In this document: positions 18,248 through 25,342 of the stretch, piece by piece
Layout of the letters: each line of letters begins with the position of its first letter
Position numbering within the stretch: the stretch's first letter is position 1
DNA from: Chara braunii
Lineage: Eukaryota > Streptophyta > Charophyceae > Charales > Characeae
NCBI GenBank assembly: GCA_003427395.1
Contig: BFEA01000035.1
Location: forward strand, 2,879,868 to 2,905,209
Length of the DNA stretch: 25,342 nucleotides
Direction: 5' to 3'
Notes under the pieces: generated by a model
What the model was told of the DNA's origin: nothing
What the model saw: only the letters and a program-made list of their open reading frames with translations
The model's database searches: none
Translations under genes and position numbers: made by a program

Positions 18248-18935
18248 CCCGTCGAGCGCATCGGTCCGGCACCGCACAAGACAGCGCGGGACCCTCCCGG
18301 CCGCGTCACGCAAAAGTTGGTTTTAATCCTTCGTCGCGAATATACATGAAGCTTCCACACTCTCCAGCCGAGTGCGCTAGCCATGCATCTCGCGAGCCCC
18401 TACGACGGGATAGGGCCTACGTGAGGCACGACTTACCTCCACCTTAAGGGAGTTGTCACCTCCCTTCGGTGGGCGTATCCCCGTCAAGCTACCAGTCCAC
18501 AGTACGAAAGTTAATCAGCTGCAACCGCAGCAACCGCAGAGGTGGACCAGCCGAGGGCATTTCTCGTTCGCTGTAGCATAGGGAGTACGTGCGGTATTAC
18601 GCCTCTATCGAACCCACACGCGAACTGGCATCTTGGGAGGTTGAGGTCCCAAGCGCCACTCGTTGCCGGTCGACTAGGACGCATCTCACGCGCCACGCGC
18701 ACACCACTCTAAAGAACATAAAATTAAAAACATACACACATACGCATACATATACAAAACGACAAAGAACAAACAACACGACAACACTCCTAGTCCCTTA
18801 GTAGCCATCCCATAACTTTCTGATGCGGAAATCGGATAGGCGACGCGTGCGAGACTGAGTATAAAACCACGTGGACGCAGGGCTAACTCATATCGATTCG
18901 CAAGGCAAGCATATGCAAGCGGTCGCAATGGTGGC

Positions 18936-19182
18936 GTACTATATAGTACCCATATTCATGCGGTCCTCGTTAATCCCGAGGGTCGCATTTGACACTCAAG
19001 TGTCGGCTGACACGCGCCTTGAGGGAATGATCTCTCGACGTTGGACAACCGCCAAGTGTGGTTGAGAACCACACCCTCTTCTGCACCCTGCGGAGAGTGG
19101 GTGGTACATAAGTTCATACTACCTGCGGTGGCAATCGTCTCTTATTGCCTTGGAGACCAACTCTCTCATCCAGGGTCTGGAA
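18936..19182. other. Structured block near the LTR 3' end (right copy)
   Basis: This is the counterpart of 3959-4210. The GTACTATATAGTAC palindrome (18936-18949) and the GTGTC-GGCT-GACAC hairpin inside a CTCAA/TTGAG stem are intact. The CCTTGG...CCAGGG stem is weakened by one G-U pair and one lost pair. Confidence 0.45.
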
Positions 19183-19997
19183 AGAAGTCAAGGGCTTTGA
19201 CTTTGACAGTTGCCACGGACTACAACGTCCAACTATCAAAATTAATAAACCAAATCAATCAGTAAATAAATAAACATCCAACACTCATATATCAAATCAG
19301 GACTCGAGATAAAAATAAAAGAAGGGGAAACATAAACCCATCAGGTATGCAGATCGTGCGTCACATGGTTGTCATTCTCACTGTCTCCAAGGTACAGCTT
19401 CTTTACCAAGCTCCAAAATACTAACCTGCATAAAACACAGGCACACACAATAGTCACATTGTCATACACTAATGTGGTCAACTTTACTATTCCATGTAAA
19501 TCACACCACGCCTCACACACTCAAGCCCCAGTCATAGTCCAATCTTCTATAAACCTCATAAATTATTTATATTGGTCATTAAAAGAAGTCCGGTTAAAAC
19601 CCTAAAAGAAACATATCAAATTTCCTAGCTAAGGCAATCAAGTTGAGATACATGTATAAGCAAAGTTGTGTCGTGAACCGACAAGTCGGCGATCAACCAA
19701 CCGACCTGTTATCAGTGATAACAAAAGATGATCCTTGTAGGATCAAGCTGAAACTAATCAAAATCATGGATCGAATGTCCAAAGAAGACATGTATTATAA
19801 GACAGTTCAATATCCAAGCTAAATCGTCAATGTGTGGAGATCAAATCCCCATGACACGTTCTCACTCAAAACTCTGCTTACAGCCAAGCCTAGGCCTATC
19901 TCTAAGCTAGTTCCCAAAGAAAGGTAGACCTATGATAGAATCTCCCCCATACAGGGAGGATCGCCAGAGTCGTCACCTATCAAAATATAATCTATCT

Positions 19998-20480
19998 CCT
20001 CTAAACTAAGAAAATTTTGGCAGCGCTTCTCGTAGGAAAAGTGTTTTCTCATAATTTAAATCAGCCTAGATATGAAAACAGAAATAATATGCAACCTTCC
20101 AAAGTCAAATTTTGTCTAACTCCCCGAATTAGCAAAAATTTGGGTAGCATTCCCTTTAAAAAATTAGAGTTCTCATATTTTTTTTACTAAGCCATATATA
20201 TAAAAAATTTCGACAGCGCTTCCCGTAGAGAAAGTAGCTTACCAAAATTTATACAAAGCTAATTTCATAATTTTGACTTCTCAAGGTCCAATTTTGTCTA
20301 ACTCCCTGAATTAACAAAAATTTGGGCAACACTCCCTTTAGAAAAGGAGACTCTCCAGATTTTTACTAAGTGATATATAAAAGTCAGACGAACTGAACTT
20401 TGAAAAGACAAAATCTAACTAACTCCTTGGTTTTGTAGAAATTTCGGCAGCGCTTCCCATAGATAAAGTAGGTACCCTAG
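19998..20480. repeat. About 120-bp tandem units (right LTR)
   Basis: These are the same two alternating unit types as at 5000-5530. The boundary between the second and third units is shortened by about 52 bp: the AGCCATATATATAAAAAATT stretch joins directly to the GACAGCGCTTCCCGTAG unit. Confidence 0.65.
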
Positions 20481-20779
20481 ATTTATACAAGACTAAGTAT
20501 AATAAAAGATCCCAGAAAATGCAGAAATTGACGTAAGTAAAAAAACACTTAGCTAAGAAAATGCAGGAATTCAAACTAACTCCTATGGCTCTAGCACGTG
20601 GAGAGCATCTAACGCAACTACCTATCAAACTGAAACTCGGGCTAAGTAGCGATCTCACTCAGCCACATGTAGGCCAAACCACAAAGGTAAGTATTCTCAC
20701 CATCCCTAAGTCAACCTGGACAAACAATAGTTCGTAATCTTTCAATGATTTATCCCTTTATACCCAGCTTACATAAGGC

Positions 20780-21465
20780 ATAAAGCTAGACCACCCAAAC
20801 TTATGGGAGTCTGCCTAGCTCAGCCATAGAATATATACAAACACAGGGCGCAACAACTTTTCTCTTCTTTGGGCTTATGACTAGGTCACCCTAGTCGCCC
20901 TAAACTGTTTAAGTATCCCAACGTTATACAATTATTTGCACTTAGTCTTTTTAGTTAGCATATAACTGAACCGATCATCTTTAGCTCAAGATTCGGTCTG
21001 CCCTTTCTAACCACAAATTTATTCTTGATTACTACTCTCTTCAGTTGGTGATAAGCTATAGTCAGACCACCAAAACTTATAGAACCCTGTCTGACTAGCA
21101 TGTTCATAGATAGAATAGTAGTAAAATATAGCCAAGTTATAGCCTTCTGGTTCCAGCATGTGCATGGCATTGGACCAAGACCACTCAAACGTATGGGAAC
21201 CTGTCTGGTCCTCAGCCTGGTTTATTTATCTTAAAACTAAAGCAGGAAGAAACTGAAAGAAACCCAAAGTAAACAAGGCGACCAAGCCACCCAAACTTAT
21301 GGAGCATGCTTGGTCCCTGAAAAATCAATCACAATCACCCCTCGCAAGTCAAATCAACCAGACCACCCAAAGTTATGGGAACCTGTCTGGTCCTTTAGGC
21401 AATCCAAAATAAACATAGCACTGGGCCCCCCAAACTTATAGAGACTCTCTCAGCCTTTGGTTGAC
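20780..21465. repeat. AACTTAT-core hairpin array (right LTR)
   Basis: This is the counterpart of 5830-6520. Some stems are better paired here than in the left copy: ACCAGAC (21357-21363) with GTCTGGT (21385-21391), and GGACCAAGAC with GTCTGGTCC around 21190. Others are weaker, such as the last unit near 21435, which has a changed core (ACTTATAGAG). Confidence 0.75.
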
Positions 21466-21707
21466 CCAATCAAACATGCAATACTGCCTTCTTCCCACCT
21501 TTCCCTCAGATGCAATCCCTCGGTCTGCTTTCAGTCAAACAACAAAAATTGAAACTGAATTTGCACAATCATTCTTTTATTAAGTCTGGTTTATGTCATG
21601 AAGTCGAACTGAAAGTCAAAATAAGGGTGCACACAGTATACTCAGTCTAAACATAACAATAAATACAATTATGGGTTATAACTGGGTTTATAGAAGGAAA
21701 ACAATAG

Positions 21708-21965
21708 TTACCTTTCAGTTCCCTGCCACCAAAGTTCCTCCCGAGTTCTGGCAGAGCTCCCGCAATCGGTGGGCAGACTCCCCACAGAGTCTTGTTGCGG
21801 TCCTCCGGGTTGCAATCCCACCAGTCGCCTTCCTCTCAGAACAGGATTAGACTTAGAGTAAGAAAGGCAGAAGTAAGGGGTTTCAAACGCTCGAGATACA
21901 GGAGAGGGACAACTCAACTCCTTGGAGAGGGCCTTGTAATCTTCATGTACCTGAGGGCCCCGCAA
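21708..21965 (-). CDS. 85-codon ORF conserved in the LTR family (right copy)
   Basis: It is the same length as 6760-7017, beginning MRGPQVHEDYKALSKELSCP and ending WWQGTER with TAA overlapping a GGTAAC splice-donor-like site. It is open without indels. It differs from the left copy mainly near the C-terminus (ARTREELWWQ against VGTQEEFLRQ). No known domain. It would lie in the transcribed part of the 5' LTR only if initiation occurs upstream, which the sequence does not show. Confidence 0.3.
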   Translation of the reverse strand: MRGPQVHEDYKALSKELSCPSPVSRAFETPYFCLSYSKSNPVLRGRRLVGLQPGGPQQDSVGSLPTDCGSSARTREELWWQGTER

Positions 21966-23469
21966 TGATGGCCAAACACACGATCACCGATCAAATTGAA
22001 GTCAAACTGCTAACAAGCGGCATCCTGACGAAGCTTCAAGCCGCAACAGTAACCCCCTTCCAACGAAACTCAGCCACCTCTGCGGCTCGCGATCCCAAGT
22101 CCATTGGCCACAACTTAAGATACAATTGTGAACCAAAAAATATAGTCCTCTTTCGCGTCGCAGCGAAGCAGCAGGGTGATCCAGATAGCTATGCAGTAGT
22201 CAGGGTGTACACAATTCACTGCGTAGTCCTCACTAAGACCCGACAACTTCCTAATCCGTGGCTGGAATCATGTTGCTTCAACAAGTAGAACGAGCAACAC
22301 ACCGGCCGACTGCTAAGCTTCCAATTCCTACAGCTCGCCTCACACCGTCTCTGCCTCGTTGTTTGCTCCTAGCAGCCTCATTCGGCGGTGAACAGTGTTC
22401 CCATCAACAGGTCCAAGGCTTGTTTAAAAACGAAGATTGCACTGATATTTCACCAATGGAAAGCCCAAGTGCAGAGTTCGGATGTCAATAATGCGTATTC
22501 ATGCCACCACAAACATATGTATTCAGTGCCCTTTCCTCAGCTTGGCACTCAACGCCCAAACTACCACCGCACTCCCCTTAGCAGCCTATATCGACTACGC
22601 CTCTCGTTGTCCGCAGTAGCAACAACCATAGTGCACGAAGATGTCAACCTCGTAGACCATCACCAGATCTTGGTACGTACTCTCTCATCTTCACCCTCAC
22701 CCCTTTCTTACTACTACCCGATGCACCTGGCCAATTCTTCGACCAGGTTCAGACAGTCGTAGCCCCTTCCATATGGGAAGGCCGAAGCCGGGTGCGCAGA
22801 ACAGTGCCTCTACGTTCGAAAGCACCATTGAATCAGGTCGTGTGATGATGGTAATCAACAACGACAAAAACAACGATCGTAATGAAGATGTCCTCCACGT
22901 CCCGAACTGTTAGTCGCCTGTGCCTAAACGGGAGTGAATCTTCCATTGGATCCGGGCAGGTGCACTGCCCTTCGAACCAGCTCCCCCTATGCGCTAGCCC
23001 ACGTACATTGTGGCTCGATCTTCATCTCATCCCGTATTGCCAGCTCCCGCGATAAGCTCTCTAACTCTCGGCAGACCCCTTGCTACTACCACCGATCGAA
23101 CAAGCAAAATCGAATGTACCCGCTGCTAGATTGCAGCCGGGTGCACCCCAACGCACGAGTCAGCAGATAAGTCTCCAGCTCTGCGGCTGGACTTATGCTG
23201 CTTCCATCAACAACACGAGCAGAACATCGCCAAATGGATAAGCGTTCAACCTCGCGGGTTCCCTCGATAGGCCAAGCAAAACCGAATGAATCCTCCTTCA
23301 GAGAGCGGGAAGGTACACCCACCTACAGGTGCGTCCCCAACCTTTATCGGGCTCGCCTCACGTTACCTTCGTCGATAAGATGAGCAGTGCACCGCCAACT
23401 GGATAAGTCTTCAGCCTCGCAGCTCGTCTCGAGCTACTCTGATAATTTGGAAAAGCAAAGGCTGAATGA

Positions 23470-23494
23470 ATCTCTCCCTATAATGCGGATAGGT

Positions 23495-23528
<34 letters not shown>

Positions 23529-24100
23529 TTCTATCCTTCCCCCCCCCCCTCCCCCCCCCCCCCCCCCCCCCCCCCTTTTTTCATAGTCTCTTCCCTCCGA
23601 GTCTCACGCAGTCCCTACTCCTTGTATCGTGAGGTTTATTACTCTAGCGCTGAATCCGCCTTCACCATGGGATTCGCTCATCCCCAGAACCCCCATTTCG
23701 CATTTTATCTCATTCGAATCCATTGAGGATCGAGCGAGATACAAACTTTTCGCTTCCGTCATCTTTCCTCTCCGCCATAGCTTCGCGCAATCACTTTATC
23801 TCCTACCTCACTATATAGCACTCTAACGCACAAATTAACTGCACGATCTGACTCGCCTTACCTAAAAACCCCATTCTAACATCTTCACTCGCTCGATTCC
23901 ATAAAGAATCGAGTGAGTTACTTATCTTCCCCCTTCTGCCATAGCCAGCCTCCGCTAGCTCTCAGCACAACACTTCCATACTTTAGCCCCCTAACCACTA
24001 ACTCTCCTGCCAATCTAACCCCGCCATTGCACTCGCCCGGGGTTAAAACCCCGATCCAGTTTTTTCTCTCACTCGATTTCACTGAGAATCGAGTGAGCTA
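23470..24100. repeat. About 180-bp hairpin units (right LTR)
   Basis: The hairpins are ATCTCATTCG with CGAGCGAGAT (about 23707-23740, two mismatches), CTCGCTCGATT (23888-23898) with 23907-23917 (one mismatch), and CTCACTCGATT (24068-24078) with 24087-24097 (perfect). They are homologous to 8515-9080. The first unit contains the expanded C tracts. Confidence 0.65.
23496..23575. repeat. Expanded poly-C tracts
   Basis: Runs of 33, 11 and 25 C (23496-23528, 23539-23549, 23551-23575) lie where the left LTR has only 10 C (8549-8558). The minus, transcribed strand is therefore poly-G. Assembly or sequencing error in tract length is possible. Confidence 0.8.
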
Positions 24101-24434
24101 TCCCGCCATGCTCGTGTCCGAATGTACGAAGCGCGACTTGCAGTCCAGGTTCGGCCCCTGCTTGCCGCCTTCGTGCTCCCTCGCTCCGCTCACTCATTCC
24201 TCCTTCTGCTGCGCATGGTTGTTACCTCATCCCCAATCTACTCCACCGTCTCGTTTTCGTTCCTCCTGCGTTGCTAGGTAAGCGCTCCCTACTCCCTTAC
24301 ACCTCGTCTCCGCCTCTTCTCGTCAACCTCTACTACTAACTTGCTGCTCGCAGCGGATTCAGATCCGACATTACGACCGGATTTCACAAGCAGCGAGGTG
24401 CAGTTCCACAGTTATGCTTTAACGCTGCTCCTTA

Positions 24435-24518
24435 GCTCCAGCTAAACTCCGGAGGGGACCAGCAACTGGACGGTTCGAGTAGTCTTCGCCCTATAGCCGA
24501 AGGCTGACAGCCAACCTG
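24435..24518 (-). other. LSU rRNA-like segment at the LTR start (right copy)
   Basis: It is nearly identical to 9430-9515. The minus strand has CTATAGGGCGAAGACTACTC, GAACCGTC, GCTGGTCCCCTCCGGAGTTT and AGCTGGAGC. CTATAGGGCGAA is one base closer to rRNA than the left copy's CTATAAGGCGAA. Confidence 0.75.
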
Positions 24519-24599
24519 CCCAGCTGCTATCGCCCTAGTCTCCGCCACGTTCTCCTCCGGCTCGCCTTACCCCAGTAGGGCTTGCCGCTTCCTCGAGCT

Positions 24600-24785
24600 C
24601 CCAACAGGCAATCTCTACACGGACAGTCTATCGCGGGGCCGAGGGTCTGGGCCTACCGCAAAGCCTAGGCATGGCCTAGTGCAGATCTTGGTGGTAGTAG
24701 CAAATAATAAATGAGCAACGTCGGGGTGAAGTAAAACTTGTCCCATGGGAACAACTGTTGGGACAGCCCTGCCGCACAACCAAAA
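24600..24785 (+). other. LSU rRNA fragment outside the element
   Basis: GTGCAGATCTTGGTGGTAGT followed by AGCAAATAATAAATGAGCAA (24680-24719) matches the LSU block also seen at 13047. The next 60 nt (CCCATGGGAAC...TTGGGACA) align weakly with TCCATGTGAAC...TTGCACA. It is more decayed downstream than the internal copy but better preserved at the GATCTTGGTGGTAGTAGC core. Confidence 0.75.
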
Positions 24786-24970
24786 TTGCGGCAGCCTCCC
24801 ACCGGTGGCCCCGCCTAGACATAGGTCACCATCTTTCGTGTCCTGGTGGACATGCCTACACTCAACCCCTTTCACGGCAGACCATGAGCGGCGGGCGGCG
24901 CACCCGCAATAGTGTCGTCCCCGTCAGGCAATGTCTTTCGCTTGGATCGGATAGTCCACAAAGGCCCTCA
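24786..24970. repeat. Linker and U6-like remnant shared with 13136-13491
   Basis: Landmarks shared with the internal composite are CCGCCTAGACATAGG, CTACACTCAACCCCT, GCAGACCATGAGCGGCGGG and GTCAGGCAA. At 24944-24966 the minus strand reads GGCCTTTGTGGACTATCCGA, close to the U6 start GTCC...GGGGACATCCGA. The U6 body is missing by deletion. Confidence 0.5.
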
Positions 24971-25285
24971 CCTTAGACCGAAACGGGATCGCTCGGTTTG
25001 GAAATTGCACGATGACGAGGGAAATCATAAACAATCGCCGTCCGAACAAACGGTGTAAGACGATTAGTCAACGAACAGTGATTGACGAACGATGGTGGGT
25101 GCCCGGTCACCGACCTCACCCTTTCGGAACGACGCCCTATATACCATATACCCCTTCAATGGGTTAACGACAGACCCCATATGGAAACCCCATGCCAAAT
25201 GACAAAAAGACATCCATGCCTATTGACTTACCGTGAGGGCACGGGTGCGCAGCCCGTAGTTTGTTTCGTTTTGGCTGTGGCGAGG
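24971..25285. other. Unclassified sequence
   Basis: No gene, repeat or RNA motif is recognised. There are no long frames and no similarity to other parts of the window. Confidence 0.3.
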
Positions 25286-25288
25286 CCC

Positions 25289-25300
25289 TATGTGTGTGTA

Positions 25301-25342
<42 letters not shown>
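25289..25342. repeat. (TG)n microsatellite
   Basis: An almost pure TG dinucleotide repeat begins as TGTGTGTGTATGCG and then runs uninterrupted to the window end, so its true length is unknown. Confidence 0.9.

Larger units (their letters stand above)
3316..24538 (-). mobile_element. Giant LTR retrotransposon, Gag only, about 21.2 kb
   Basis: Two long direct repeats (3316-9535 and 18250-24538) flank an 8.7-kb internal region. Transcription is inferred to be on the minus strand, so the right copy is the 5' LTR. A tRNA-Asp-type primer-binding site lies at 18230-18247, followed by a leader and a Gag frame with zinc knuckle, all on the minus strand. No protease, RT, RNase H or integrase motif was seen, so the element would be non-autonomous (compare LARD and TR-GAG types). 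The internal region also holds an inverted LTR fragment and U6- and rRNA-like pieces, suggesting nested insertion. Weak points: no target-site duplication (GACGA before 3316, TCTCC after 24538), no clear polypurine tract at 9536, and a rRNA-side LTR end that does not begin with TG. A segmental duplication of LTR-type sequence is the main alternative. Confidence 0.6.
18250..24538 (-). repeat. Right long terminal repeat (5' LTR), 6.3 kb
   Basis: It is a direct repeat of 3316-9535. The terminal base pair is CG rather than the TG/CA of the left copy, consistent with one transition. It holds about 36 bp (18266-18301) absent from the left copy, lacks about 52 bp near 20196, and carries greatly expanded C tracts (23496-23575). 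It lies beside the primer-binding site. The outer end (24538) shows no target-site duplication with the left end. Confidence 0.75.

Noticed and set aside
18818-18836. CTGATGCGGAAATCGG resembling part of a hammerhead ribozyme core
   Set aside because: Stem II between CTGATGA and GAAA is missing and the left copy reads CCGATGCGG; no helix I/III arrangement was found.
23387-23632. Open frame with long proline runs
   Set aside because: It is created by the expanded poly-C tracts and is absent from the left LTR.
1-25342. CRISPR-like arrays or bacterial operons
   Set aside because: The repeats are hairpin and satellite-like units with related, not unique, spacers; the rRNA, U6 and retrotransposon content is eukaryotic.

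Overview
The window is eukaryotic, repeat-rich nuclear DNA, most likely from a plant or streptophyte alga. Three things support this: LSU (25S) rRNA-like and U6 snRNA-like fragments, a tRNA-Asp-type primer-binding site of the kind common in plant Gypsy elements, and no intact host gene. The lysine/glutamate-rich Gag-like ORF recalls repeat proteins of Chara braunii, but that is memory only and a weak species guess.

Layout. (1) 1-2250: a diverged, truncated copy of the same LTR-like repeat that fills the rest of the window. (2) 2251-3315: a broken plus-strand Gag-like gene. (3) 3316-24538: one very large LTR-retrotransposon candidate read on the minus strand. Its two direct repeats are 6.2-6.3 kb each (3316-9535 and 18250-24538; about 90% identical in a stretch compared by eye). 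An 18-nt tRNA-Asp-type primer-binding site lies 2 nt inside the right-hand repeat (18230-18247). Next comes a 2-kb leader, then a Gag frame with a CCHC zinc knuckle and two in-frame TGA stops (16255 to 15140). No protease, reverse transcriptase or integrase was seen. (4) The rest of the internal region (9536-15139) is a patchwork: two antisense U6-like fragments, several LSU rRNA fragments in both orientations, and a 2.6-kb LTR fragment in inverted orientation (about 10064-12650). (5) 24539-25342: another LSU rRNA/U6-like composite, unclassified sequence, and a (TG)n tract.

Each LTR is modular. In transcriptional order it holds an LSU rRNA-like start, an array of about 180-bp units each carrying a hairpin, a C/G homopolymer site (grossly expanded in the right copy), an 85-codon ORF shared by three copies, an array of hairpins with a constant AACTTAT core and changing but complementary stems, an array of about 120-bp units, and a strongly structured block near the 3' end.

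The main novelty candidates are the rRNA-like start of a giant LTR, the rRNA-U6 composite module seen twice, and the hairpin arrays with covarying stems. All rRNA, U6 and PBS identifications are by recognition of conserved segments from memory, without a database search.
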